From the NCBI RefSeq assembly GCF_002217285.1, contig NZ_MUGW01000002.1, positions 62,001-126,000 on the forward strand: a DNA stretch of 64,000 bases, written 5' to 3'. The DNA is from Flavobacterium hercynium (GTDB taxonomy: Bacteria > Bacteroidota > Bacteroidia > Flavobacteriales > Flavobacteriaceae). Both the position numbers and the translations under genes were made by a program. Shown here piece after piece: positions 1 to 9,248 of the stretch. How positions within the stretch are numbered: the first letter of the stretch is position 1; each line of letters begins with the position of its first letter. The notes under the pieces are model-generated. The model saw only the letters and a program-made list of their open reading frames with translations. It was not told the DNA's origin and did not search any database.

Positions 1-1
1 T

Positions 2-1234
2 GAGCAACTTCAGGCACCATTAAAGTTTACTTTTTTAGCCGAAGCAGGAAGTTACAAAAATACGCTTACCACCTCAATTTCTTTCTTCTTTTTCTTAGGA
101 TATCTTTTAAATGGATCTTTAGGAAGCAAATGGGTTAATATTTATGGTTACAAGAATACCATAATCCGAGGCATGTTTTTTATTATCTCTGGCTTGACTT
201 TGTATTTATGTTCTTCATGGATGGGGTATCAATTCCCCGACTTTCATTTTGAGATTGGAGATGCCATTATTCCTTATAGTTTTCTTATTTTTTTAATTGG
301 TTCTTTTATTATGGGAACTTCTGCTGCAGTAATTCAGGTGGTGGTAAATCCTTATGTAGCTTCTTATGATTTGCCGGGAACGCAATCTGTTCAGCGTTTG
401 AATATTACCACAGGAATCAATTCTATAGGTACCACCTCTGCCCCATTTTTTGTAACACTCGTAATTTTTAGCGGTGTCTCTATCGAGAACATCCAGATAA
501 AACAGCTTATGACTCCTTTGGCTATTCTTATATTTTGTATAGCAGCCGTATTATTACTGACCAGAAAACTGGAAATACCGGATATTGAGAATACTCGTGA
601 TACCTCAGGAGAAAAACTGGAGCGAAGTGTCTGGTCTTTTAGACATTTTGTATTAGGCGTAATGGCTATTTTCTTTTATGTAGGTACTGAAGTAGCCATT
701 GGTGCCAATATAAATTTATATGCCTTTGAACTGGAAGCATTGGGATATCCTGTAAGCTTTTTCGGAAAAACCAAAATTATCATCGGCAATATGGATCTCG
801 GCATACATGCGCTGCTCTCCACACTGTATTGGGGCGGATTTATGGTTGGTCGTGGGGTTTCTAGTTTTCTAAGTCATATTTCGGCTAAAAAACAATTAAT
901 TACCACTACAAGTATTGCTGCAATTTTTGTAATAATTGCTATGATTACTCAAAACATCTGGTTTTTGGTTGCCATTGGTCTTTTGCATTCTTCAATGTGG
1001 AGTTGTATTTATTCTCTTTCCATAAAAGGTTTGGGAAAATATACTTCTAAGGCTTCAGGAATATTTGTTTCTGCGGTATTTGGCGGTGCTGTATTCACAT
1101 TGTTACAAGGCGTTCTTGCCGATGTATTTGGCGCCTGGAGATGGACATGGATTCTTTCTTTTATATGCGAATTGGTAATGCTGTCGTATGCACTATTTGG
1201 ATCTCACCAAAGAAAAAAAGATATCATCCTTTAA
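2..1234 (+). CDS. MFS sugar transporter, fucose permease-like (5' truncated by window edge)
   Basis: The frame is open from base 2 with no start codon before the window edge, so the gene begins upstream; about 410 residues are visible. It is a polytopic inner-membrane protein with many hydrophobic segments and a charged central loop near the SGEKLERSVW stretch, typical of 12-TM major facilitator proteins. Motifs such as VVNPYV and LGYPVSFFGKTK, and the overall pattern, recall the FHS (L-fucose/glucose/galactose:H+ symporter) family common in Bacteroidetes. The substrate cannot be read from the sequence. It is followed after 34 bases by an outer-membrane-like protein on the same strand. Confidence 0.75.
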   Translation, partial: EQLQAPLKFTFLAEAGSYKNTLTTSISFFFFLGYLLNGSLGSKWVNIYGYKNTIIRGMFFIISGLTLYLCSSWMGYQFPDFHFEIGDAIIPYSFLIFLIGSFIMGTSAAVIQVVVNPYVASYDLPGTQSVQRLNITTGINSIGTTSAPFFVTLVIFSGVSIENIQIKQLMTPLAILIFCIAAVLLLTRKLEIPDIENTRDTSGEKLERSVWSFRHFVLGVMAIFFYVGTEVAIGANINLYAFELEALGYPVSFFGKTKIIIGNMDLGIHALLSTLYWGGFMVGRGVSSFLSHISAKKQLITTTSIAAIFVIIAMITQNIWFLVAIGLLHSSMWSCIYSLSIKGLGKYTSKASGIFVSAVFGGAVFTLLQGVLADVFGAWRWTWILSFICELVMLSYALFGSHQRKKDIIL

Positions 1235-1268
1235 ATTACTTTAGTACTTCTATAAGACCATTTTTTTT

Positions 1269-2069
1269 ATGAAATTTATACATTCTCTGTCATTGTTACT
1301 ACATGACGGCCAAGATATCCTATTATCAAAAATTTTGAGATTAAGCAATCCCATTTTACTTTTTGGTGCTTTCATAACTTTTTCGAATATCTCCTACAGT
1401 CAGGATTTTCATTCTTCACTACAAGCCAGAAATAGTCATTTATGGCGCGGAATAGAAGTTGCTTCAGGTTTGGTTTTTACCGGGGATCTGCACCTTGACG
1501 GAAAATATTTCTATGGTGGCTTCTGGGGCGGAGGAAGCGGTGATGGTGTTTACAAAGAATTCAACAATTATGCAGGATTTAAAAAAGGAAGATTCAACGT
1601 TGAACTATGGGATATTTATAATTTCTCACCCGCTGCAACGTATAACAATACTGAATTTTTCAACTATAATGCAAATGAAACGGGACGCTTCCTTGATTTC
1701 AGGTCTAATTATACAATATCTGAAAATTTTCCTTTAACACTTAGCTGGAATGCCGTTCTTTTTGGTCGTGACAGAAACGTACAAAATACGGAAAACAAAT
1801 ATTCTTATTTTGCATCTGCAGAATATCTGCTTTACGAAAAAGAAACGCTAAAGGTAAAAGGAAGAATAGGATATTCCTCTGCATTGAATAGTGCCGGCGA
1901 AAAAAACAATTTCTTTGCCCACAAAAGCGGATTAAATGAAGTAAGCCTAATCGTTTCAAAAGAAATACCCATTATGGGATTTGAACTTCCAATTGGTATA
2001 TGGGCCATGTGGAATCCTGTAGATAATCATGGTTATCTGCAATTTTCAGCAGAAGTTTATTCTTTTTAA
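1269..2069 (+). CDS. Putative outer-membrane beta-barrel protein, unknown function
   Basis: 266 residues. The N-terminus has a hydrophobic stretch (about residues 27-43) ending in SYSQ, consistent with a signal peptide, although the 25 residues before it are unusually long and a later start is possible. The mature part is rich in alternating aromatic/polar strands and Gly-Gly turns (FWGGGSGDG) and ends in a C-terminal Phe (VYSF), the usual signature for barrel insertion into the outer membrane. Its position just downstream of a sugar permease suggests a partner in uptake, but that is inference. No named family recognised. Confidence 0.6.
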   Translation: MKFIHSLSLLLHDGQDILLSKILRLSNPILLFGAFITFSNISYSQDFHSSLQARNSHLWRGIEVASGLVFTGDLHLDGKYFYGGFWGGGSGDGVYKEFNNYAGFKKGRFNVELWDIYNFSPAATYNNTEFFNYNANETGRFLDFRSNYTISENFPLTLSWNAVLFGRDRNVQNTENKYSYFASAEYLLYEKETLKVKGRIGYSSALNSAGEKNNFFAHKSGLNEVSLIVSKEIPIMGFELPIGIWAMWNPVDNHGYLQFSAEVYSF

Positions 2070-2162
2070 GCTTGCTGAAACAAAGCTTTCTGATTTAGAC
2101 TTGCGAGATTCTATTGTAATTAGTAGCCGTTTAGTGCAATTATTTCAAATAAAAAAATAGAA

Positions 2163-2556
2163 AAAATCGATCGTTCCTATGGAACTTTTTATTGCAATCA
2201 ATAACAATCAACGGATTAAAATCCGTTGCTAAAAATGGTTCATTCCTATGGAATTTTAAAAAGCGTGCATAATCTGAATTTACGATTTACATTAAAATAT
2301 AATATCGATTTCTTTATTCGAAACCACTAAAGAGCCAGAGGCTCGGAAACATTGTAGGACCGGATTTTAATCCGGTCTTATGTATTAAAAAGAGAAAAAT
2401 AGATCCATAGGATCGGGGCATATTTTGGGTTAATCGCGAAAAAAAACGTGCGAAATGGATCGTTCCTATGGAACTTTTTGTTGTGATCAATATACGATCA
2501 ACGGATTGAAATCCGTTGCTACAAAATCGTTAATTCTTACGGAATTTTAAAAAGCA
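2163..2556. repeat. Palindrome-rich intergenic repeat block with a ~100-bp imperfect direct duplication
   Basis: The gene-free stretch 2070-2604 carries at least eight short palindromes. Copy 1 (about 2163-2265) and copy 2 (about 2455-2556) share the same order: GTTCCTATGGAAC (2173-2185; 2462-2474), CAACGGAT/ATCCGTTG hairpin (2209-2228; 2499-2518), then ATTCCTATGGAAT (2242-2254) or a degraded form (about 2533-2545). Between them lie GAGCC-AGA-GGCTC (2332-2344), GACCGGAT-TTTA-ATCCGGTC (2358-2377) and GATCC-ATA-GGATC (2402-2414). The arms differ but keep pairing, and all have 3-4 nt loops. The arrangement resembles REP-like elements; no transposase is nearby. Confidence 0.75.
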
Positions 2557-2604
2557 TATTTAATAGATTACTTGCCTAACTGTACAATGTAATTAAATAA
2601 CCTT

Positions 2605-3609
2605 CTAGACATGAATTAAATCAAATCCGTAATTGTAGTTAATATTATTCTTCTCTTTTTCGTTCTCAATCCACGCTCTTTCTTCATGACTAATCTCTTT
2701 AATATCGGTGGCGTTACAATTTTTAAACTTAGCTGTAACATCCTTTAAAGATTCTAATTCTATGTCATTAAACAATTCAGAATTAAAATTTTTAGTGACT
2801 GGAAGAATAAATTTTTCTCCCGTAAACTCACCAAAATTTTCTGTTTGTAATTCGACAATTTTTTTATTTGTCATATAATCAAATATACCATGAAATCGAA
2901 CTGGAACAGGTCCATAATTATGAGCCATATATCTTGCTCCACTTATGGAATAAGCAGATTTTTTATAATTTAAAAAGTCAGCATAAAACAATAGCTTGTT
3001 CATCATAGTAACTGTCGGATGCAATTTTTCTGTAAAATATACAACCATTTCAGACAGTTTATGAATGTTTGGTTTTCGATATCCTGAAAAAGCATCTGGA
3101 AGCATATTACCAAAAAGCATACTCACAAATTTGTTTTCATCCTTTGATTCATCTTCTAAATCTATTGCAGCATCAATTTTTACCAATACTTTATTCCTTT
3201 CCTGCTCTTCCAAATCAGAACTTCTTAAAACTAAATCTCTAAAAACATTAGAATTATTCGATATAGTTTGTATTAAATTGGCATTTGCCATACTCGGAAC
3301 TTCTCCTTTTTCATAATTTCTATAGCTGTTTGCTCCAAAACCAAGTATTTGCGACATCTTGTTTGCAGATAATCCATATTTTTCTCTGATACATAAAATC
3401 TCGTCTGCAAAAAGAATATTATGTTTACTTCTATACTGATTATAAACCTGATTTAAATTTAACTCATCAAGTTCTGTTGTTGTAAATTGTTCGTCAGTGT
3501 CTTGGCAATAATATGCTAAATGTAAATATTCAAACTCTTCTTTACGAAAAACCACGCTGCTTTTGCTGGTTTTCAAGGTCATTTCCTTACCTGTAATTGG
3601 ACTTTTCAT
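2605..3609 (-). CDS. Panacea-domain (SocA-like, DUF4065) antitoxin with HTH
   Basis: 334 residues, second gene of a probable toxin-antitoxin operon. The first ~55 residues (ITGKEM, then FRKEEFEYLHLAYYC) look like the remains of an MqsA-type N-terminal region without the full set of zinc cysteines. Residues ~70-120 form an XRE-type helix-turn-helix (GLSANKMSQILGFGANSYRNYEKG). Residues ~180-290 match the Panacea/SocA-like domain (MNKLLFYADFLNYK..., AHNYGPVPVRF). Panacea domains are known as exchangeable antitoxin domains that neutralise unrelated toxins. The upstream 118-residue gene ends 5 bp before this start, toxin first, as in mqsRA. The HTH makes autoregulation likely. Confidence 0.8.
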   Translation of the reverse strand: MKSPITGKEMTLKTSKSSVVFRKEEFEYLHLAYYCQDTDEQFTTTELDELNLNQVYNQYRSKHNILFADEILCIREKYGLSANKMSQILGFGANSYRNYEKGEVPSMANANLIQTISNNSNVFRDLVLRSSDLEEQERNKVLVKIDAAIDLEDESKDENKFVSMLFGNMLPDAFSGYRKPNIHKLSEMVVYFTEKLHPTVTMMNKLLFYADFLNYKKSAYSISGARYMAHNYGPVPVRFHGIFDYMTNKKIVELQTENFGEFTGEKFILPVTKNFNSELFNDIELESLKDVTAKFKNCNATDIKEISHEERAWIENEKEKNNINYNYGFDLIHV

Positions 3610-3614
3610 GATTT

Positions 3615-3971
3615 TTATGTCTGTTGTTTATACGGGAATTCCATAGAATGCTCTGCTTTGTGAAATGAAATACAAATCGCATTATTGGTAGTCCTTGATA
3701 TCGTTAACTTGATGTAAACTTCTTGTTTTTTAATAATTTTTCCAAAAATCCATAATTCCTTTCCATTGAATTGTGTTTCTGGTAGTGGTCCTTCGCTATA
3801 ATCCTCAACTTCTAACTGAGCGATTATTTCTTTTCTTGAATTAGCTGTGATACCAATATCTGCTAAATCCTGCACACTGTTCTTGGGTCTGTTTACAAAG
3901 AATATATCCCACGTCTTTATGATTTGCTTGAGTTCTTGCAAAAAAGATTTTACAGTGGCTTTGTGAGACAT
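3615..3971 (-). CDS. MqsR-like toxin of a type II toxin-antitoxin pair
   Basis: 118 residues. The core (ISFLQ-like start, NSRKEIIAQLEVEDYSEGPL, ELWIFGKIIKKQEVYIKLTI, CISFHKAEHSMEFPY) follows the layout of MqsR-family mRNA interferases: two N-terminal helices, then a beta-sheet ending in a VYIKL...ISFH strand pair. MqsR cleaves mRNA at GCU sites in E. coli; whether that specificity holds here is not visible. The gene precedes the Panacea-domain antitoxin with a 5-bp gap, the same toxin-first order as mqsRA. Assignment rests on motif resemblance and context, so a different RelE-like toxin remains possible. Confidence 0.65.
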   Translation of the reverse strand: MSHKATVKSFLQELKQIIKTWDIFFVNRPKNSVQDLADIGITANSRKEIIAQLEVEDYSEGPLPETQFNGKELWIFGKIIKKQEVYIKLTISRTTNNAICISFHKAEHSMEFPYKQQT

Positions 3972-3992
3972 ATTTATAATTTAATAACTCTA

Positions 3993-4035
3993 CAAAAGTA
4001 ATCGTTTATTATCAAAAATACAACTTTATAGTTGT
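3993..4035 (-). promoter_or_regulatory. Candidate promoter and operator of the toxin-antitoxin operon
   Basis: On the minus strand TACTTTTG (3993-4000) fits the Bacteroidetes -7 box TAnnTTTG, 22 bp upstream of the toxin start. An inverted repeat ACAACT-TTAT-AGTTGT (4020-4035) lies just upstream, where a bound antitoxin HTH would block RNA polymerase. MqsA-type operators have the same short-arm form, but the sequence here differs. Inference only. Confidence 0.4.
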
Positions 4036-4362
4036 TAATCGATCATAAAAACACAATTAAACCACTTTAAAATTGAACTTAGAACACAAATACTCTTTAA
4101 CTAAATCAATCATTATTGATGAAAAACCAGTATAATTACGCGTTGCATCTAATTATTTAAATCATTTTCTTGTTACGGTTTTCAGTAATAGGATAATAAA
4201 GTTTTTTATGTTATTTGGTGATAGAAGAGCAAAACCTAATTTATTCAAGCTAAAAATTGCTTTTGTATATTTTTAAATAATTAAATACCTCTAATATTAC
4301 TGAACTAAATCAATCCACAATAAAAAACATTTAATCATAAACAAAATTAACAGCAAGAACAT
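4036..4362. other. Intergenic region before the McrB-like gene
   Basis: Very AT-rich spacer between the divergent toxin-antitoxin and restriction-type operons. It presumably carries the promoter for the rightward operon (a TATATTTTTA stretch near 4267-4276 is the nearest match to a -7 box), but no clear consensus, repeat or small gene was found. Confidence 0.3.
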
Positions 4363-6828
4363 ATGAAAGTTGGAAGCTTAACAGAATCGCATGAAATCTT
4401 TTCTTATAAAAATCAAAGATTTTCAGAACAAAAATTCATAATATGTGTAAGAGATGAAAGATATGAGTTTAACATAAAAACTATTATAGCTGTTGAAAAC
4501 AATAAATTGATCGACTTAGACGAATATGAGTTTGAGAACAACTTATTTGCAACAAGACCTCCATATAATAACCCACATAACATCGAAGATCTATCTTTAA
4601 ACAGATTCTATATTAATCAGTTGATAAAAATAGATTATGGAACAATTATTGAAAATTTAGGAGCTGAAAATCCCAATATGCCAAAAGTAAAAACTTTCAA
4701 TGCAAACATTAATTCTTTTGACACAAATCAAATAATCGAATTCTTTGAAGGTAATATAAATGAAGGTGATTCTCTATTCACTCCAAATTCAGCGAACGTT
4801 TTTGAATTAATAAAAAATGTTTATGTAGAAAGTGAAAATTGTTTTTTTGCGATTTTTGAAAATAAACTTATTGGTCCTTTCACAGCATTAAAAGTAAATG
4901 AAAACTCGTTTAAAATCGCAAAGAGCACCTTTAAAAATTTTGGAGAATATAAATTTAATGAAAAGTCTTTTTTAGAGTTTAAAGCAAATGAAATAATTCG
5001 AAAAATTTACATTGAAACAAGTAATTTAAGTTTAATATACCATAAAGAATACCGTTTTATTAGTGATGAAGAATTATTAAATGAATTTGAAAAAGAATTA
5101 ACAAACCATCCTGAATATTTTAATGAAATTTCTTTAGAAAATATAAAAAAAATAATTACAAAATCATCCGAATTAAAATCGTTAGAAAAAATAATAAATG
5201 ACAATAGTCGCCTAGAACAATTACTTCAAGAAAGCAAAAAAATGCTTATTAGAAATATTGATTTAATAAATTTAATTCCAGAAGTAAAAAAAATAAAAGA
5301 AGAAAAAAAGCAAATTGAAGAAGAATTATTTATACACAATCAACAATTTGAAGAAATAACTGCACGAAAAAAAGATTTACAAACAGAAATCACGATTTTA
5401 GAAGAAACAAAAACAGCAGAATTAGAAAAACAAAAAAATGAATTTCACAAAGAAATTGAAATTTTAGAAACACGTAAAAATAATTTAGAAAAAGAAGTAG
5501 AACAAAATAAACTAAATTTAGAAAAAAGTTTAGCCAAAACAAGAGAAGATATTGATTACTATGAAAGAAACAAAACAGAATTAAAAACTCAAATAGATAA
5601 TTTAAAAGAAGATTTTAAAGAAGAACAAAAAAACGCTCAAATTAGCTTACAAAATTTAATAAAATCAAAAGTTCATTTTGATTTTATAAGTGGACGAGAT
5701 TTATCCGAACAAGAGAGCAATACTTTTATCCCTCAAGATTTTAAAATAAACGACCAATATAAACAGAATCAGTATCGTGAATTTAGAAACGAATTAGTAT
5801 CTATTTTAAAACAACATAATCGAAATTTTGAAACTCATTTTGTAGATAATCTCTTAATATCTATTTTTCAAAATACTTTAACAATATTTGCTGGTGTTCC
5901 AGGAACTGGTAAAACCACACTAGCAAGAATATTAACTAATATTCTGACTCCAGAGGGAAAAATAAGAGAAGTTTCTGTAAATAGGGGATGGTCATCTCAA
6001 AAAGATTTTATTGGTTTTGTAAATCCATTAACGAAAAGGTTTCATTCTTCATCAACGGACATATATTCTCTAACAAAACAAATGAATGAAGAATCAAAGG
6101 ATAAAGAGATTTATCTAAAAACACCTATGTCCTTTATTATTCTTGACGAAGCTAATTTAAGCCCATTAGAGCATTATTGGTCATCATTTTATAATTTAAC
6201 AGATTCAACAGGTATGCTTGAAGTTAAGCTTGGCCATAATGAAACTATTAAATTTCCAAATAATTTAAGATTTATTGGCACAATTAATTATGACCACACA
6301 ACAGAGGAATTATCTCCAAGGGTTTTAGATAGAATAAATATAATTCAACTTAACAAATCCGAAGATATAATTTTTAACAATATATCTAGTTCAAAAATTA
6401 AAAACATTCAATTATCATATAAAAGATGTATAGATTTTTTCGAACTAACAGATACGAATTCAGTTGAATTAAAAATAGAAGATCGAATAGAAAAAGGATA
6501 TAAAGAAATTAAAAGTGAGTTCAAGAAATTGAAAATTTTCATCAGCCCAAGAGTAGAAATTGCCATAAAAAGATATATAACTTTGGCAAGTAAATATATG
6601 TCCGATGTTAATAAACCATTGGATTATTGTGTAGCACAAAGATTATTACCATTAATTAATCTACAAGGTTCCGAAAATAAGCAGAGATTAGAATCTTTAA
6701 AGGAACAATTAAAAACTAATAAATGTGAAATTTCTACATTAATTCTAGAAGACATAATTAGCATCGGTTCTGAAAAAGGGATTTATGAAGACAGTTTTAA
6801 TTACTTTTTAACTTTATCAAATGTTTAA
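4363..6828 (+). CDS. McrB-like AAA+ ATPase/GTPase with long coiled coil
   Basis: 821 residues. The N-terminal ~260 residues are not recognised. A long charged coiled coil follows (about residues 265-430, KKIKEEKKQIEEELF onward). The C-terminal third is an AAA+ domain of the McrB/MoxR type: Walker A GVPGTGKT at 511-518, Walker B FIILDEAN with D595-E596, then GTINYDHTTEELSPRVLDR carrying the sensor-1 Asn and arginine region. McrB motors drive a PD-(D/E)XK partner to cut modified or invading DNA. The next gene overlaps by 8 bp and supplies such a nuclease, so the two are probably translated together. Codon use is strongly AT-biased (ATA, AGA, AAT), suggesting horizontal transfer. Confidence 0.85.
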   Translation: MKVGSLTESHEIFSYKNQRFSEQKFIICVRDERYEFNIKTIIAVENNKLIDLDEYEFENNLFATRPPYNNPHNIEDLSLNRFYINQLIKIDYGTIIENLGAENPNMPKVKTFNANINSFDTNQIIEFFEGNINEGDSLFTPNSANVFELIKNVYVESENCFFAIFENKLIGPFTALKVNENSFKIAKSTFKNFGEYKFNEKSFLEFKANEIIRKIYIETSNLSLIYHKEYRFISDEELLNEFEKELTNHPEYFNEISLENIKKIITKSSELKSLEKIINDNSRLEQLLQESKKMLIRNIDLINLIPEVKKIKEEKKQIEEELFIHNQQFEEITARKKDLQTEITILEETKTAELEKQKNEFHKEIEILETRKNNLEKEVEQNKLNLEKSLAKTREDIDYYERNKTELKTQIDNLKEDFKEEQKNAQISLQNLIKSKVHFDFISGRDLSEQESNTFIPQDFKINDQYKQNQYREFRNELVSILKQHNRNFETHFVDNLLISIFQNTLTIFAGVPGTGKTTLARILTNILTPEGKIREVSVNRGWSSQKDFIGFVNPLTKRFHSSSTDIYSLTKQMNEESKDKEIYLKTPMSFIILDEANLSPLEHYWSSFYNLTDSTGMLEVKLGHNETIKFPNNLRFIGTINYDHTTEELSPRVLDRINIIQLNKSEDIIFNNISSSKIKNIQLSYKRCIDFFELTDTNSVELKIEDRIEKGYKEIKSEFKKLKIFISPRVEIAIKRYITLASKYMSDVNKPLDYCVAQRLLPLINLQGSENKQRLESLKEQLKTNKCEISTLILEDIISIGSEKGIYEDSFNYFLTLSNV

Positions 6829-8434
6829 AATTTTTTCAATAGACCAATATCATAACGCACACGAAGTATATCCCGAGAACGGGATATATGTTGTTTATGA
6901 ATTATATCAATATAAATTTCAATTTACTGGATCAATTACAAGTAAAACTATTTTTATTGAAGATGAAGTGTTTGATTACGAAAATAAATTAATTACCTTC
7001 ACAGAAAACAGTATTTCAACTAAAGAAAAAAAAAGAATTTTCGAAGATTATTTTGGATATTTAAAAATTAATATATGCGATCATACTTTTAATTTTGAGG
7101 TAAGAATTCAGAAATTAAAAGTACCAGAATTAGAAGAAATACTTTTATATTTATGGAACCAAGATCCTATTATTTTTGACAACTTTTTCTCAAAAAGCAC
7201 CTTAAAATCAAAACTTGATAAGGAGAATCAAAATTTAGATTATAGTTCAAAATTTGTAAATATTTTCGAAGATTACTACAATTTTTTCAAAAACAGTTTT
7301 TTTGTTTTTAAATCATTACCTCATAATGTTTTAAGAACAAAAAACATAATTAAAGACTATGAAACATCTGATATTTCTAATAATTCTATTGATTGGCTAA
7401 TAAATAACCTTGATGAATTGCATATAGATTACTCATATAAAAATGACAAAAACTCAATACCAATAAAAAACAATTACGGTGTAATCGAAAAAATTCTAAC
7501 TGAAGAAAAATTCAGCGACTTCAATATATATGAAAATCAAATTATTCTTGGAACTTTTGACTATGTTATTCTAGAAATAGCAAAAATAAAAAACAAAATT
7601 AAAAGTTACCTTTCTACAAAACAATATTACGAAAAAGATTTTTACAGTATCAATGAGTTTAAAATAATACCTTTTCTAAAGCTTAAAGACGATCTAGATA
7701 AAATAGAAAGCAAAATTAAGTCTTTACAAAGAAAATACAAAGATATATTTGTCAAAGCAAATTCAAAAAATACTTTTCCTAAGTTAACACCTGTATTTTC
7801 AAATAAAAGACACTATACAGATGCTTATAATAAAATAAGATTGATAAGAGATATAAAAATCAATCTCGATGGAGAACTAAATTTACTAAACATTAAAAAA
7901 TTAAGTACTTTATATGAAAGATTTAATCTTTTCGTTTTAATAAATTCTATATTACTTAAAAATCCAATTAGTTTTAAAAAGGAAAACCCTAAACTTGACG
8001 ACAATACATTTCAAGAATTTTATTTTCAATTTACAAATTACAAAATATCATTGTATTACGACGCTTATATAGGTAATTTACAAAACAAAATTGGATTACA
8101 ACGAATTTCTAATGGGTACTACAAACCTGATTATATAATCAAATTAGAAACAGAATATAATATATACTTTTACATTTTAGACTCAAAATATTCCTCAGAA
8201 AACACAGTTAAAGATAGACATTTACCAAAATGTATAAATACTTATATCCTTGATATTGGAATTACTAATTCTAAATCAACAAAAGTTGAAGAATTAATAC
8301 TTATCTATCCAGGACAAAATGAAGAGACAATTTTTGGCAATGATATCTTTAAACCAAAAATCAGCATTTTACCTTCTAAAGTTAAAAATACCAATCTAAA
8401 AAATTTCATCGAAAAAACTTTATTTAATGAATAA
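6821..8434 (+). CDS. McrC-like DUF2357-type protein with PD-(D/E)XK nuclease
   Basis: 537 residues, start codon overlapping the end of the AAA+ gene by 8 bp. The N-terminal and central parts are all-helical with a DUF2357-like character. The C-terminus holds a nuclease signature: P436-D437 (YYKPDYII), then D454-S-K456 (YILDSKY), i.e. PD-Xn-DxK of the PD-(D/E)XK superfamily, followed by a conserved-looking NTYILDIG strand. Together with the upstream motor this makes a two-gene McrBC/type IV-like restriction module. Whether it recognises methylated DNA, another modification or a phage structure cannot be read from the sequence. Base composition matches its partner. Confidence 0.8.
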   Translation: MFKIFSIDQYHNAHEVYPENGIYVVYELYQYKFQFTGSITSKTIFIEDEVFDYENKLITFTENSISTKEKKRIFEDYFGYLKINICDHTFNFEVRIQKLKVPELEEILLYLWNQDPIIFDNFFSKSTLKSKLDKENQNLDYSSKFVNIFEDYYNFFKNSFFVFKSLPHNVLRTKNIIKDYETSDISNNSIDWLINNLDELHIDYSYKNDKNSIPIKNNYGVIEKILTEEKFSDFNIYENQIILGTFDYVILEIAKIKNKIKSYLSTKQYYEKDFYSINEFKIIPFLKLKDDLDKIESKIKSLQRKYKDIFVKANSKNTFPKLTPVFSNKRHYTDAYNKIRLIRDIKINLDGELNLLNIKKLSTLYERFNLFVLINSILLKNPISFKKENPKLDDNTFQEFYFQFTNYKISLYYDAYIGNLQNKIGLQRISNGYYKPDYIIKLETEYNIYFYILDSKYSSENTVKDRHLPKCINTYILDIGITNSKSTKVEELILIYPGQNEETIFGNDIFKPKISILPSKVKNTNLKNFIEKTLFNE

Positions 8435-8572
8435 TACAATAAAAAAATTACAACTTTTTTCTCACTAATATGGAGTTTAAAAAACCTCGATATGCGGAGC
8501 TTCTCAATTTCGTAACCATTGCTATAGTCAATTCAAACATCAATTTCTTTACAGAAACAATCTAAAAATAAA

Positions 8573-8594
8573 AAAGAGACCTTAAAGTCTCTTT
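8573..8594. terminator. Bidirectional intrinsic terminator
   Basis: AAAGAGAC (8573-8580) and GTCTCTTT (8587-8594) form an 8-bp stem with a 6-nt loop, flanked by A and T runs. It separates the McrBC-like operon from the convergent XRE gene. Confidence 0.75.
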
Positions 8595-8614
8595 CTTACT
8601 AAATATATAAAATT

Positions 8615-9019
8615 TTACTCTTTTTTCTCTTTCAATAATTTCTCCATAAAAACATTCTTATCTTTTTCAACTTGAACCAAACGCTCATAAAGTTCTATTA
8701 CTTTATCAAGCGGGTTAAACGTTGGCTGATATTGAAAAATTGAATTTGATGATGCACTATCATGATTGTTTACTGTATTACTAATAATATTAAACACAGC
8801 TTCATCTGAAAAATTCTCAATTGCTTCAATACTTACACCAAGCGCTCTTGCTACCTCTTTCAATTTTTCATAATCTATAGTATCACTGTTTTCAATAATA
8901 GAAATAGCTTGCTGGTTTGTTCCCATAGCCAAAGCCAATGCTTCCTGCTTCATGTCTTTTAATTCACGAATACGGCTGATTTTTCGCCCTATGTGGTTTG
9001 ATTTTGCTGATGTCGTCAT
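8615..9019 (-). CDS. XRE-family transcriptional regulator
   Basis: 134 residues. Residues ~14-70 form a canonical XRE helix-turn-helix (ISRIRELKDMKQEALALAMGTNQQAISIIENS..IDYEKLKEVARALGVSIEAI). The C-terminal half contains PTFNPLDKVIELYERLVQVEKDKNVFMEKLL, a helical segment likely for dimerisation, seen in many small flavobacterial XRE proteins. It lies convergent to the restriction-type operon and divergent from the phosphotransferase gene, so it may control either side, but no target is proven. Confidence 0.85.
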   Translation of the reverse strand: MTTSAKSNHIGRKISRIRELKDMKQEALALAMGTNQQAISIIENSDTIDYEKLKEVARALGVSIEAIENFSDEAVFNIISNTVNNHDSASSNSIFQYQPTFNPLDKVIELYERLVQVEKDKNVFMEKLLKEKKE

Positions 9020-9060
9020 AATTCAAAGATAATAATTACAAATAAAAAAAGTAAGCTGTA

Positions 9061-9099
9061 TGTATGATACATTTAATTGCCGTAAAATACATGTTTTAC
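9061..9099. promoter_or_regulatory. Candidate operator palindromes upstream of the XRE gene
   Basis: TGTAT-G-ATACA (9061-9071) and GTAAAA-N6-TTTTAC (9082-9099) are two short palindromes 40-80 bp upstream of the XRE start codon. HTH regulators usually bind such symmetric sites, so autoregulation is plausible; this is inference from position and symmetry only. Confidence 0.3.
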
Positions 9100-9128
9100 T
9101 TACTTATTAGTGTCTAATACAAAAGTAC

Positions 9129-9155
9129 AGTTTTTCAGACAAGTAATCAATTAAA
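9129..9155 (+). repeat. 27-nt direct repeat, left copy
   Basis: AGTTTTTCAGACAAGTAATC followed by AATTAAA is identical to 11280-11306. The two copies bracket the phosphotransferase and the following unknown gene, leaving a 2.1-kb interval that could be a cassette boundary or the trace of a duplication. Confidence 0.9.
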
Positions 9156-9248
9156 GAACATATTTAGAAATGATCTGCAATCAAATTATTTTTAATTAAC
9201 TATTAACATTAATTTTATGCTTTCAAAAATCCTGAATAAAGTAACCAA

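Noticed and set aside
2163..2556. CRISPR array in the palindrome-rich block
   Set aside because: Units are not identical, spacing is irregular and no cas gene is near; the palindromes have different sequences.
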